The notes under the pieces are model-generated. The model ran no database searches. It was given only the letters and a program-made list of their open reading frames with translations, and was not told the DNA's origin. From positions 61,027,805 to 61,091,804 of the forward strand of contig OX123190.2 of NCBI GenBank assembly GCA_944739405.2: a stretch of DNA of 64,000 nt, given 5' to 3'. Made by a program: the position numbers and the translations under genes. Positions 24,856 to 36,435 of this stretch are shown here, piece after piece (position 1 is the stretch's first letter; each line of letters starts with the position of its first letter). Source of the DNA: Euclidia mi. Its lineage: Eukaryota > Arthropoda > Insecta > Lepidoptera > Erebidae.

Positions 24856-25130
24856 CATAACATACATAACATAACTTCACGCCTTTTATCCCCGAAGGGG
24901 TAGGCAGAGGTGTATTACACCCACTTTTCGCCAGTTATGTTTAGGTCCCAATGTAACAGGGGGCGAGCCTATTGCCATCTACCGGGCACATTATTAAGCA
25001 AGCGATAATTAACGTTTTTAATACACACATAACTTCGAAAAGTCAGAGGTGTGTGCCCGGGGTACCTAGGGATCGAACCCGAGACCATCGTCTCGGCATT
25101 CCGTTACGTACACCACTGGGCTATCGCCGC
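24856..25130 (-). mobile_element. Full-length tRNA-derived SINE with target duplication
   Basis: On the minus strand the head has A-box 'tagcccagtgg' and B box 'ggttcgatccc', then the body 'cttttcgaagttatgtgtg', then the tail 'caataggctcgcc...ctctgcctaccccttcgggg' and a (TATG)n/(TTATG)n end. It is flanked by TAATTAA at 24849-24855 and 25131-25137. This is the most complete SINE in the window and shows the order head, body, LINE-derived tail. Confidence 0.85.
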
Positions 25131-25137
25131 TAATTAA

Positions 25138-25516
25138 AATAAAGAAAAACAGAGTCTTAGTCTACTGGCGACCACGACCGTTTAAAAAGTGATTTCTTGA
25201 TATGTAAAGTAAGTAAGGGTGTTAAATAAATTAATGATGAATTCTAATCGCGAAAAATTTAAAGTAGTTACATTATAAAAATCCTTTGTTTTAAGTCGCG
25301 TACGCATCAATACGTGTGGATCTAATTGCGTAACTCGCATACTCACTCTGGGTCAAAACTATCCGAGCTACTGACTAGCTTTGCATTGAAGTCACTAATT
25401 TGCAGAATTAACTCGCTCGTCACTAATCGTCACCTGTTAAGCAAGTGCCTAAAGCGTAAATTTAACAGAGCTGTTATGTACAAAACATATCTATTTCGCC
25501 AAAGAATATAATATAT
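25138..25516. other. No gene seen
   Basis: A 61-codon open frame shows no motif; nothing else is recognisable. Confidence 0.4.
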
Positions 25517-26746
25517 TCAGTCAAAAAAGTATCGGGCATGGATAATTTGTTTATGGTTCCAAATTAAAATATTTGCTTTTTTTTGTTGTTGTTAGATTGG
25601 CACAACTGTTTTCCATTTTGGCGCGGAGTTTGAGTTGCACCTGTTATTTATATTAAATTATTAAATACAGTGCTGTTATATCATATCTAGTGTGTATTGC
25701 TAATTTCATAATGGACAAAACATCGAACAAAGAGTTTTTCTTAAATTTTGAGTCAATGAAAATGTTACAGAAGGCTTATGGTGAATAGACTTTATCAAAA
25801 ATTCGTGCTAATGAGTGGTACAAAGCGTTCAAAAGCGGTCGAGATGTGATAGAAGATTTGCCTCGCTCTGGTAGGCCATCAATGTCTGCAACTGAAGTTA
25901 ACATCGCAAAAGTGAAGGAAAAAGTGACTGAAAAAATCCTTATTCAACTTTGAGAGAGATAGCCGCCAAACTTTCTGTATCTCACGAGTCGATCCGTACT
26001 ATTTTAACTAATCATTTGGGTATGAAAAATGTTGCTGCTTGTATTTTCTCCAAAAACTCAATCGCATGAGAATCGCTGAGGACATGCTAGAACAATTCAA
26101 TTCCGACTCAATATTCATGAAACGCATTGTTACTGGTTACGAGACGTGGGTTTACGAATTTGACATGCAAACCAGTCAACAAGCTTTGGCGCCTGCCAAC
26201 TGAACCGAAACTGAGAAAACCACGCCAAACTCGTTCAAAGAAACGGTAAATGAATATTATTTGAGCCTCATGCGGCGTTTAAGAGAGCAAATTCGAAAAA
26301 GGGCCAGATTTGTGGAAAGAAAATTTTTGGATTTTGCACCACGATAATGCGCATGCGCCTTCACACAAGCTCTACATTGTGAATGAATTTCTGACCAAGC
26401 TCTACATTGTGAATGAATTTCTGACCAAACACTCAACAAATACCATCGAGCAACCACCATATTTACCAGATATGGCTCCAGCCGACTTTTTTCTTTCTCA
26501 TAAACTCAAATTACCACTTCGTGGCACCCGTTTTCAATCGTTAGAATACATAAAGGAGAATTCGCGGTAAGAACTAAACTCAATTCCGGAAACATCGTTT
26601 AAAAAATGTTTTGATGATTGGATTATTCGTTGGCGTAAGTGTATCGTTTCTGAAGGAGCATGCTTTGAAGGTGATAAAATAAATTTGTATGAATAACAAA
26701 CAGTTTGTGTATTATAGATCTTTTCCCGGTACTTCCTTTACAGAGT
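25517..26746 (+). mobile_element. mariner-family DNA transposon, inactive
   Basis: The ends share a degenerate terminal inverted repeat: 5' 'cagtcaaaaaagtatcggg' and the complement of 3' 'cccggtacttcctttacag'. They are flanked by TA. The 1.2-kb length is standard for mariner, and a broken mariner transposase fills the interior. Confidence 0.85.
25711..26696 (+). pseudogene. mariner transposase (D,D34D type), many lesions
   Basis: The first ATG (25711) opens MDKTSNKEFF and meets a TAG after KAYGE. The helix-turn-helix region reads TLSKIRANEWYKAFKSGRDVIEDLPRSGRPS (in two pieces), with the linker SGRP motif intact. The first catalytic block is TGYETWVYEFD, where the usual TGDETW Asp has become Tyr. 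The second (HHDNAHAPSH, about 26337-26365) and third (PYLPDMAPADFF, about 26457-26492) catalytic blocks are recognisable in the frame starting 26310. A 30-bp tandem duplication (26371-26430) lies between them and changes the Asp spacing. Frameshifts and stops make it dead. Confidence 0.9.
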
Positions 26747-26867
26747 AGTATACCAATTGAGTGAAATTCACTTCATACCTTCAGATTTTTCTAAGCTGAC
26801 TCAAGAGCTTTTTATTGCCAAGACAATGAAATCAGGTAAATATTTTGTAACAACAAACAAAAAGAGC

Positions 26868-26910
26868 ACTTTTTTTTTTCTAATGGGGTCCATTAGAAAA
26901 AAATACGTGC
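26868..26910. repeat. Short-spacer hairpin with T-run/A-run arms
   Basis: 'ctaatgg' (26880-26886) and 'ccattag' (26890-26896) flank a 3-base spacer. The pairing extends outward through T and A runs and a 'gcac/gtgc' pair, giving about 20 paired bases. Confidence 0.8.
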
Positions 26911-29849
26911 CTTTTTTGTATTTTTAACTTCTTACCTCGGATATCTTAGAGCACAACTAGGAATTAACGAAAAAAATTTGGTATAACAATGATGGGTTGT
27001 ATAAGCTTAGCATTTATTAATTGGTTAGTTTAAACTTGCATACCAAACTTTCATAAATGCCTAGTGTTATTTATTGAAGTAGCACTCCAAACCTCTGAAT
27101 AAAATTGGCTTGTCACCCAAAAGTAGATGAAATGCAAGCGAATCAGAACTTCAACATAATCATGTCGTATGACAAACCAAATGGCCAATAAATTAGCTTG
27201 TCGAACTGCATCCAATTGCCACCCGCACTTACACATACACACAATGCAACATAACAAAGCTTCCATCATATTTTGTCTCTTTCTAAGCCCATAATGTGAC
27301 TCGGTTTTCTCGCTTACTCGTCGGTGAACCAACAGTTGCTGCGCGGCAGAACGTTTTGCAGTGATTTAGGATGCAACGTTTTACACAATTAATCGTACAT
27401 GATTGTTTCGCGAGTAATAGCCAGCATTGTTCGCGATTTATATGACTATCTGTTTCCGCACAGCTTTATCTGTAGGAATTAAGTGATTACGGTCCTTCTT
27501 GTTGGATTTTGTGATTTAAGATGCTGGATTTCTGTGGGATTGTGTATGTTTGTGGATAGGTCCTTTGCTTACTTTATAATAAAAACGTTTTTCATTGCTT
27601 TTGGTAATAATACTTAAACAAATAAAACTGGAAAGACGTTATTTGGACATATTTATCTATGGGGAACGTTTTGGACACCCGTTTTATATATCGGAAATAT
27701 ACTTAACATATAGCCTGAAAAGTATTTCCTCTTCTACATACCCAGGCAAAACACAAATATGTATGTAGAAATAAATGAAATACTCATATCTACAACAGCG
27801 CGCAGAGGTCCGATACCAGAGAAGCAACAATTTTAATGAAATTTTTTACTGAAACATAACATCGTGCGCGCACTTGCATTTAAGGTAACACGTGTCGTTT
27901 CAACGATGAAACTGAGCCAATTAAACACAAATGAATTGTGTAAACAGCACCGTAATGCGAATTACGTGATTAATGAAGACTATCTCGAAAATACCTTCTC
28001 CATTTTCGACCGCTTTACATTGTAATTTAATGCTCATTGAAGATGCAATGTTGTTGGTTTTATCACTGATTAAGAGAATAATTAAACTATGATATTGCGA
28101 ACAAAGTTATAAAAATTAAACGAAAATACAGTGAAGGTTTATATTTATATATATGGCAATATCATTAGGAGGTGTAATGAAAATTATTCTATTTCATGCA
28201 AGATTCACAGTCTCCATACTACACTTTCATTTGGAATGTTGTATTTTGTTCCACAATTCACTGTAGACTAATGTCTGTATCGCCGAAGGGGTAGGTAGAG
28301 GTTTAATACTACACCCACATTTCGCTATGACAACTCTCAGTCCTTACTGGTTTTCCATTTAACTGCTACCTACGATGCAAAATTAGTTTAATAACAGGAC
28401 TCCTCTCAAAAAGAAATTCTTATCTTCATCCTGAGCAGTGCCCTATCATAGTTCTAGTTCGTCAGATAGAAATTTGTTATTTAAGATTTTTATTTTTGTA
28501 AGACCAATTTTATTTTAAAAACTCGATTAGATTTTGACTTTTACTGGAAACTTATCTAATAGAAATAAAAAAGTACCAAAGTAATATACTAATCATAGAT
28601 TTTTTAAGTGACATAAAAATAAATATTTATCAATATTTTGTGACTGTATACTCCGATGATCCGTTCATCGGATTGCCTATGAATGAATAAGTTTGATTGC
28701 ATGACTCCTGTATTCATTATTACTTGTATTTTTAAATTGATTCTATTCGTACAGATATTTGTAAGCTTGGATAAATAAAACACTCAACACATATTTTTAT
28801 ATTTCTACTAACAGCCTGTGTCGAATAGGGACGATAAAAATATTAATTGAAAAGCCCAATTAATACAGACACTCTGAAACGTCTCTTTGCGGACCAAACA
28901 CGTTACGCTAACATTCCATCAAATATGGACATAATAATACATGGAAAGCAGCCTTCGAGCTCCGAACCAAATGTTAAATTATTGAGTGCTATCTGTTTAA
29001 CATAAGGGCAATGATGACTCATTATCATCAGAATCAAAGACAGTGCAACAAGAATAATATTTCCACTAGACGAACTCAATAGAACTTTTTAATTACTTTG
29101 CAATAAAATATTACTAAAATAAAATTCTGATCTACTCCTGGCTTTTAAATTCCTCTTGCAGATGACATTACCCGCAAACATCACTTGCGATTCTACGACC
29201 GTCAAATTCGCGGAAATCACGACAAGCTTAACAAGCCTCAACTAAAATCAGTGCAGACATCAGCCGCCGTCGGCATCGAGTCGTTGTGCTCAAAACGACC
29301 AATTAAAACGCTCGTAAGCGTCAAGGGGTGAGAATGTCATAAAATAATTGGGTGTTTTGGAAGACATTTTTGTTTGCATAACAATGTCAATGCGTTTAAT
29401 TGGGCTGTAGTTTGTGTGGTTTTATAACATGAATACTTCCCTTCGAGGTCTAATGTATATTACATAACATACATTTATAGACTAAATTCGTTTTAGATAA
29501 ATAAATTTTAGACTAAAGTAATTTTTCGCAGGTTGCTCATAGAAAATAAAAACTTCAATGAGGTAACGATTAAATTACAGTCGATCTAGTAGTGCCTGAA
29601 AGGATGTAATTATTACTTAATACATAACTTGTTAAATTAAAGTTAAAATGACTCTTCATCATCATCCTAGCGTGGTTGCGGTTGTCCTTGTACCGTCTAA
29701 CCAGATTTGACGGAATAATAATTAACTGTTTCACAGAGCGGCTTCCCTCTAATCTTCGCACCCTAAAGGTATACGATATTCAATGGCTTTTTTACGTTTG
29801 TATATAATTTGTTTATTTAATATAAAGATTACTATAATCATCTAATTAA
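26911..29849. other. 2.9 kb without recognisable genes
   Basis: One 93-codon minus-strand frame (27051-27332) shows no motif. A trace of the SINE tail ('cgccgaaggggtaggtagagg') lies at about 28279-28300 with a little following tail sequence to about 28380. The remainder is AT-rich and anonymous. Confidence 0.5.
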
Positions 29850-30437
29850 CTTGGACGGAGCTTGTCTATGATCCACGCTATCAAAAATATCATCAACTCT
29901 TCTTTCATAGTACAAGCTGTACTGCTTTGGAATAGGCTCCCTCCTAAAGTCAGAATGTCCACCAACCGTTATGCATTTAAAATGAAAGTACGAGAGCTTC
30001 TCTTCAACAAATTGAAGGAATCAACCCATCATTCTCATCAATTATAGTATATTATATTTATATATGTATACATATATATATTTATATAATTATATATATA
30101 TATGTATATTGTATAATTATGTTTATAGACATATTTATTAGTATTTATGTACATATGTGTATGTATGTTTGTTATGTTCTCTTATGTAATATAATTATGT
30201 ATTTACTTTATTTATACAATTGTTTCGCTTACTGCTATATCAATTTATTAGTTTTTAAGTACTAAGGTACTCTTATATTATTGTATAATACCCTTTTACT
30301 TTAAAATATTTCTATACTATGTTAAATGCACTTACCACACTTATCTCTCCACCACCCAGGTTGACTGGTAGATAATGCTATAAGGCATTAAGTCCGCCTA
30401 TGTACTCTTCTTTTGTGCATAAAGAAATAAAATAAAA
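29850..30437 (+). mobile_element. 5'-truncated CR1/Jockey-type LINE 3' end
   Basis: A 61-codon frame (29862-30047) carries SSFIVQAVLLWNRLPPKVR, the C-terminal 'W-N-x-LP' block of CR1/Jockey-group LINE ORF2 proteins, and ends in a stop. An AT-rich 3' UTR with TATATA runs (about 30050-30110) follows, ending in a simple A-rich tail 'aaataaaataaaataaa' at 30420-30437. Confidence 0.7.
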
Positions 30438-31000
30438 TAAATATCAAGAGAGGTGTAATAAACTCATCAGTGTACAATCTATGTAGCCCATACATCAGTT
30501 ATTCTGCTCCAGTTAGCAATCAATAGTGTCAACATGATGACCTCATAATAAGATGAGAACCCATTTATGTAAGCACTATGTCCCCCATCCAGCAACATAC
30601 ACACAGTGGCAGGTGAAGCTATAGTTGCAGTACGATCATAATACTTATTTCCTAAGCCATAAGAACGGTACGAAGATCAAAGTTTCTACCTTGACGTGTG
30701 GCCGTGTGTAAATAATGATATTACCTTTTATACAGTCTTTGATTTAACTTGGCTCGTTAGTATTTATAGGTCAAATCATGCAATCTAAATTAGAGCTACC
30801 TGTCATCCCACATTGGACATGACATTATATTTGATACGATAGCTTATTCCTACAGCCAAATCTGATTTTAAATAGGCGACTGAATTTAAAAAAAAGAGGT
30901 CAACGCCACCGTGTTTATTTTTGTATTTAGGATTTTTGATTTTGGAAAATGCTGAAATAATATTTCTAGAACTTTTTTATTTGTTCTTTCTTTTTTCTTT
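30438..31000. other. No gene seen
   Basis: AT-rich sequence between two LINE fragments with no motif in any frame. Confidence 0.4.
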
Positions 31001-32120
31001 CTTGAAACCTTATCACCATATTCTAGCGAACCCTCTTTCGTACATATTTAATCTAATGTACTGTACTGGAGTCTTTCCCAAGACGCTCAATCTTGCCAAA
31101 GTAGTTCCCATCCATAAGAGTGGAGGCAGAGCCTTTGTCAATAATTTCAGGCCTATTTCTATTCTACCTACTATATCTAAACTGGCAGAAAGAGTACTCA
31201 ATAAAAGACTAATTAACTACCTTGAGACTAAAAACTTATTGTCAAATGCACAGTTTGGATTTAGAGCTGGGAAACAACAAATGATGTTGTACATTCTTTG
31301 GTTGACTATATCGTCTGCAAACTAGACACAAAGAAAAAAGTAATTGCAATATTCTTAGATTTAGCTTAGGCTTTTGACACTGTCTCTGTCCCACTCTTAT
31401 TGGAGAAGTTGCATAGGTTGGGTATCCGGGATGCACAACATAGATTATTTACCAGTTACCTGGCTGATAGGTACCAAAGAGTGAGAGTCGATGGTGTGAT
31501 TAGCGACGACCTACCTATTACCATTGGCGTACCGCAGGGTAGCGTACTTGGCCCTACACTTTTCCTTGTATTCATTAATGATCTGTGCAAACTTCACCTT
31601 AAAAATGGGAAAATTTTTACTTTCGCAGACGACACAGCTCTGGTCTTCCATGGGGATACTTGGGATGAGACCTATGTTCTTGCACAATCGGGTTTTAATA
31701 CAGTATGCTTATGGCTCAAAAACAATGGTCTTACACTTAACGTGACAAAAACAAAATATATTCCTTTCGCAATAAAAACAGTTCCATCTGACATACTAGA
31801 AAACTATTCAATCACAGCGCACACCTGCCTAACCTATGACTCCTGCTCCTGTGACCACCTGGAATGTACGTTTCATATCAAGTATCTCGGTGTTATGCTA
31901 AACAGTGCTCTGAATTTTGATAACCAACTAGATCTTCTCACATCCAGAACACAGAAATTAATATCCATCTTTAAAAGATTGCGTCACATAGCCGACAAGA
32001 AAGTAATAAAAAAGGTTTACACGTCTCTTTGTCAACCCATCTTGACATATTGTATCTCAGTATGGGGTGGGGCATGCAAAACCAAACTGATAAAGGTGGA
32101 AAGGGCACAAAGGGCAGTTC
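31001..32120 (+). pseudogene. LINE reverse transcriptase, N-terminal and palm part
   Basis: The order is KPYHHILANPLSYIF, VVPIHKSGG...NNFRPISILPTISKLAERVLNKRL, FGFRAGK, DLA-stop-AFDTV (motif A with TAG), GVPQGSVLGPTLF (motif B), FTFADDTAL (motif C) and HIKYLGVML. A frameshift follows FGFRAGK at about 31276. The main open stretch is 31400-32158, the last 12 codons being foreign tail sequence. The FADD catalytic Asp pair is intact. The endonuclease domain is missing, so the copy is 5'-truncated. Confidence 0.85.
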
Positions 32121-32662
32121 ATTTATTTATTTATTTATTTCATGCTCAAAACAAGTAACAATTTTTGCATACACAAAAACATAATAGTTTCACGTGACTA
32201 AGTATACATTTCGGCATGAATTACTGGGTACATACAAGATTAACAAAAATAGGGAGAAAACAATATTTGTAAATTATGTGTATTTTACAATATTAAGGCC
32301 CACTTGCGTAACGTTTGATTTAAATCACTCCTTAATTTAAATTTGTTGAACAGAATTAACAGCATAAAATAATTTAAGTTAAAAGTATTTAGCGTCCTCT
32401 TGCACAACGACAACAACGCTTAGATTTAGTTAAACATTTTATGAGGTCGGTAAAGAAGTTTCTACGTTTTGTTTCATGGCATGAAGCCTTTTTGTTACGA
32501 TTACGATTTAACTGATTGATTACGATTTTAACGATGTTATGCGTATTTTTTCGCATAAAACGTTAGAATATATATACTTTGAGCATAAAACAAAACGCAT
32601 TGTCGTCGCCTGGCAACGAAATGACAATTGACAAATAATAACTAGAAATTTTTGAGCATTAA

Positions 32663-33497
32663 CCCTAGAACCCTACATGGGGTGCAGGTGCACCCCCACA
32701 CCGATTTGTTTTCTTAAATATCTCAATTTCTTTTATATCCACGAATTCGCGCGTCGGAGTATTTTAGTTTGGTGTCAACCGCTCGCGTTACGTCAATATC
32801 GTGACAAGGGAACGCGTTGTGTGGTCGACAGTATAAGTGCTGTGGGGTACGCCAGTACCCCAGTGTAGTAAAATCGTAAGATTATTTATTTATTACGATT
32901 GATGCATTTATATGTAATAAGTCATAAATTTGATTATTTATTAAAACAATAGTCTTATATGAAATAAATACAGATATTTTTAGATATTATGAAGGTAAAA
33001 TTCAATGAAGTTTATTTATTTTGTTTCGGATGGCTGTCAGAGGTTTGAATTACGAAGAAATAAGCTCTATTCTAGACCACAAATCTGGCGAGGAAGAAAT
33101 AGAAGTTGGGACCAGTTGTAATTCCTGAGTTCTTTACAAGTGTTCAAGATCAAATAATAAGCCAAATATAAAGGTTCAGCAGACAGTTTTGAAATTAGGT
33201 TAGTTAGGTTGGAACTGATACATGAACATTTGGAGGACCGTTACCGGATACCAACTTAGTCCATTGCAGTGATCCTCAAAAAAGGACCAAATCCTACAAG
33301 CGCTGTTGCTCAAACTACATTTATCTTTGTGTAATAAGGCTGATTTGTGATCTAAAGTTACCGATTATGTTTAATAAAACGTATTTTCATGAATTGTTTT
33401 ATTTTTTATTTTAAGGATTACAGTCATTTTAGTATGGGGTGTTCCAGCACCCCAGTGTAGGAATAACATGTGCGCCAAATAGTGTAGGATTCTAGGG
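32663..33497. mobile_element. piggyBac-type element, internally deleted
   Basis: It is flanked by TTAA (32659-32662 and 33498-33501), and its ends are CCCTAGAACCCTACA and the complement of TGTAGGATTCTAGGG, the piggyBac signature. At 835 bp it is too short for a full transposase. A motif of the form TGGGGT...CCAG.ACCCCAGTGTAG, able to form a hairpin, occurs at about 32848-32873 and 33435-33460, with a degenerate inverted form at 32674-32698. Confidence 0.85.
33030..33128 (+). pseudogene. Remnant of piggyBac transposase N-terminus
   Basis: A 32-codon frame MAVRGLNYEEISSILDHKSGEEEI resembles the acidic N-terminus of piggyBac transposases (x-EEI-x-x-ILD-x). Downstream, at about 33285-33375, another frame gives a Cys-rich KRTKSYKRCCSNYIYLC stretch that may be the remnant of the C-terminal Cys domain. 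The catalytic core between them is absent. This supports an origin by internal deletion of an autonomous element. Confidence 0.5.
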
Positions 33498-33536
33498 TTA
33501 ACAATAACACAAGTAGGTACATTGTTATCAGTTATA

Positions 33537-33615
33537 TCATCATCATCATCATGTCAGCCTAGGGACGTCCACTGCTGGACATAGGCCTCCCCCTGCTGCG
33601 TCGTCCGGTCCAGTT
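33537..33615 (-). repeat. Scrap of an abundant LINE tail inside the Harbinger-like element
   Basis: (atc)n followed by 'ggacgtccactgctggacataggcctcccc' is a very common lepidopteran LINE 3' phrase in reverse. A plus-strand relative lies at 41060-41290. Confidence 0.6.
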
Positions 33616-33871
33616 ATATAATTATTGATAATTTTCGTCGCTAATGACAAGATGGCAACATCAGTGTGACAGTTCTTAAATTAAATTAGCCACTAAACAG
33701 CCGATTTTCGGTAATTAATTTTGACAGTTCTTAAATCATATTACTCGACAAATTTTTCGTTATGCAAGACGCTAGTGGTGTTTAATATTTTTTCTCGTTA
33801 ATTACATCTTAATTCAATTTGAGAATCGTTGTGCAAGTGGGCCTAAGTGTCGGTCATATAATATTTGAGTA

Positions 33872-35470
33872 TTATAACTCTTGAGAAGGTTGTGGTTTTG
33901 AATGGAGGATATCTTTGACAATTTTTATATATGATAGGAATATGGGATTAAAAATATCTAAATGTAAATTACTTGTCGCCAGCTCGTTATATTGACGTGC
34001 CATCCTTACTAGGGGGTTGAAACAGGAAATATTGTTTTTGTGTAATGCAAAGAGATTAACATTATTTAATCTACGTTCACTATATCTGGTATTTATCAAA
34101 ATATCAGAAAGCAGTACAGGGGAGTCAATAATAGAACGTGTTATTTTATACATAAACGAAGTCAAAGTACTTGCGGCGTATTTCTAGTGACTGGATTTTA
34201 AATTTTAACAATCTCTGGTCGTAGTCAAGGCATGTGCGAACCATTTGTTGCCGATAACATAAAACTCTTAGGCACTTCCTTTGAACCCGTTCTATATGGC
34301 CGTTATGAACTTTATAGTATGGAGACCAAATTGGGGAACCGTATTCCAAAATACTATGTACTAGAGCAAAGTAAGGATAAAGTGTGCTACGAGGTTTTTT
34401 AAAACCTTTAGTGGATCTTAGAACAAAACTAAGCAGTTAGCCTTTGTAATAATATATTCATAATGAGGTCTAAAAGAGAGCCTGTCGTCGAACAAAATAC
34501 CCAAGTCTTTTGCGACTGTGGATCTTTTCAGAACCTGTCCATTGATTGTATAATTGTTTTGTATTTTGTTGCGTTTGTTTGAAAATGATAAGATGAAGCA
34601 CTTACTAACATTCAAGTACATTTTATTTGCATTGCACCAATCCGAAACAGTATGCAAGTCTTTCTGCAATTGTAAACAATCATTAAGCGTCATTATCCTA
34701 GTAAATATTTTTTAGTCGTCGGCGTACAAGAGGCATTGACAAGACAGACGCTCGACCAGATCATTCACAAATAAAACAAAAAACAAGGGACCCAAATGAG
34801 ACCCTTGCGGGACGCCCGAAGATACTACCACTGGTAAAGAAAGATATCTTTTTAAAGCTACTAGTTGACTTCGGTTACTAAGGTAAGAAGATATCCAACG
34901 AAGTAGGTTGCCCTGAATGCCATATCATCCAAGTTTCTCACAAAGCAGAATATGGCTTACTTTGTCAAAGGCTTTAGAAAAGTCGGTGTAAATAGCATCT
35001 ATTTGCCCACCCACTGCAAATCTCTTACAAAGATAATTTTTGTATTCCAAGAGATGGGTGACTGTAGATCTGTCTTTGACAAAACCACGCTGTTTTTCTG
35101 AAATAATGGGCTTAACGTGATTATACAGATAACTATCTTGTTTTGCCAAATTATTTGAGTCACTAGACTCAAATAATTTGGCAAAACAAGATAGTTTGCT
35201 TATTGGTCTATTATTTTCACATCGTAATTTGTCGCAGTTCTTGAATATAGGAGTGATATAGGCTACTTTCCAACTTTATGGAAAAATACCGTTACAAAGT
35301 GATTTATTAAATATTATACAAAGAGGACTCGATAACTGTTTAGCACATGACTTAATAAAAGAAGGAGGAAGGCGATCGGAGCCTGCACCCTTGCTTATGT
35401 CTAATTGTTGTATTTTTTGTAAAACTTCTTTATTATTTAATGAGATGGAAGACAATACAGTGCCTACATT
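33872..35470 (-). pseudogene. Reverse transcriptase of the minus-strand LINE (broken)
   Basis: On the minus strand the motifs run: DISKGAGSDRLPPSFIK (about 35370), YITPIFKNCDKLRCENNRPISKLSCFAKLFE (to about 35166), a palindrome, then IISEKQRGFVKDRST, DFSKAFDKV (motif A), SSGVPQGSHLGPLFF (motif B), CLLYADD followed by a stop (motif C, about 34705-34730), KDLGILFDD, and the C-terminal MEYGSPIW (34349) to SQEL (33872). One stop after YADD, the palindrome and at least two frame changes inactivate it. The C-terminus is complete. Confidence 0.8.
35131..35196. repeat. Perfect inverted duplication inside the minus-strand LINE
   Basis: 31-bp arms 35131-35161 and 35166-35196 are exact reverse complements around a 4-base spacer (acta). 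The 35166-35196 arm is the normal LINE sequence (KLSCFAKLFES on the minus strand); the other arm is an inverted copy inserted before the frame resumes. Confidence 0.95.
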
Positions 35471-35515
35471 ACAGTTTGCGACATTAAAATCAGAATCATT
35501 TTCCGATGATAGTTC

Positions 35516-35883
35516 TCAAGGTAAGCCTTTTTTTGCCTTTCCTATACCCTACTAGGGATTTGTACCTACTATCGGATGTCCTAACGGTGCGCCGGTTGTT
35601 TGTCCTTAATACTATACTAAGGTATCACTCTTTTGCCCCTTACGACCCTACGCGCCCTAAAAAACGGCTGCAACACAAACCTGGCCCACAAATTGTTAGA
35701 CATTGGCCCACGGCTTTTTCTGGCAGATTTTTTAGATTCCTGGGCAGATTCTTGTATAATAAGGTGAATAAACAATTGAACATCTCTTCACTTACTAAGC
35801 ACCTTTGCAAAAAGAACACGTCTGTATGGCTCAAATCCCTAAACTACGAGGAAACTGAAAGCTTGTTACAACTTAATATATAA
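35516..35883 (+). pseudogene. Same LINE, C-terminal part after the nested insertion
   Basis: The protein resumes as LKVSLFLPFLYPTRDLYLLSDVLTVRRLFVLNTILRYH and ends TKHLCKKN...WLKSLNYEETESLLQLNI with a TAA at 35881-35883. This is the usual C-terminal region of the group and follows directly on QRAV of the upstream half, showing that the interruption is a simple insertion. Confidence 0.8.
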
Positions 35884-36059
35884 ATTTAAGTTTATACATA
35901 GCTAACAGAGTTACTAGCTTATCAGCTGTCTCTTATCCCAAGATGATAGCTCAGCATTGTCGTAGGGTTAGCACGCACATACATATAACAAAAAAGCTTG
36001 TTTCAAGTTAATATATAAATTTAAGTATGTTTATACACAGCTAACAGAGTTACTAGCTA

Positions 36060-36065
36060 CACTCT

Positions 36066-36096
<31 letters not shown>

Positions 36097-36165
36097 ATAC
36101 ATACACACACGCGCACACACCCACACACGCGCACACACTCACACACATACACACACACAAATGCG
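36060..36165. repeat. (AC)n microsatellite in a LINE 3' UTR
   Basis: An interrupted AC-rich tract with imperfect units (atac, gcgc). Confidence 0.95.
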
Positions 36166-36435
36166 CATAAAATGTTTTTCTTGATTAATTTGTTTTTTCT
36201 CACTCATAAAAATATTGCTTACCAATCAATGTAGTTACACTTAAGCTCCGGCATGTCTAGTTAGGAGAGACTGGTAATCTGTCATACAGGTTCTCCTAGT
36301 TCAGATATCAGTCTCTCACACAGGTTCACCTACTGATTATGTAACACTTAGTTTAAGACCTGATTGTGTATTCTGCGTGAGAGAGAAATTAATAAACCAT
36401 TTTATTTATTTATTATTATTTATTTATTGTTATTT

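Larger units (their letters stand above)
32297..33843. mobile_element. Harbinger-like non-autonomous DNA transposon
   Basis: Both ends begin GGCCCACTTGC and continue with similar bases (GTAACG / ACAACG); the flanks are TAA on each side (32294-32296, 33844-33846). A 3-bp TWA target duplication with GGCC-type ends fits PIF/Harbinger. Without the nested piggyBac derivative it is about 0.7 kb with no transposase. A TIR-like 'cttgcacaacg' recurs internally at about 32400. Confidence 0.75.
32121..35510 (-). mobile_element. Minus-strand CR1/Jockey-like LINE inserted in the outer LINE
   Basis: The insert is bounded by AGTTC on both sides. Its 3' end is an (AAAT)n tail on the minus strand (32121-32140). 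It is 5'-truncated, within the region preceding the RT, and is itself interrupted at 32297-33843. Confidence 0.8.
31001..36435 (+). mobile_element. CR1/Jockey-like LINE (outer host of a four-level nest)
   Basis: RT coding sequence runs 31001-32120 and resumes at 35516. Joining the two sides across the 5-bp duplication AGTTC (32116-32120, 35511-35515) gives a continuous RAVLKVS reading. The intervening 3.4 kb is a later insertion in the opposite orientation. The 3' UTR contains a 60-base direct repeat (35860-35930 and 35991-36058) and an (AC)n tract, and ends in a TTTA-rich tail (36400-36435). Confidence 0.8.

Noticed and set aside
27051..27332. 93-codon minus-strand frame as a host exon
   Set aside because: No motif, no splice context that I can defend, and composition equals its surroundings.
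36060..36165. CRISPR-like or minisatellite array
   Set aside because: It is a plain AC microsatellite with no spacers; CRISPR is not expected in animal DNA.
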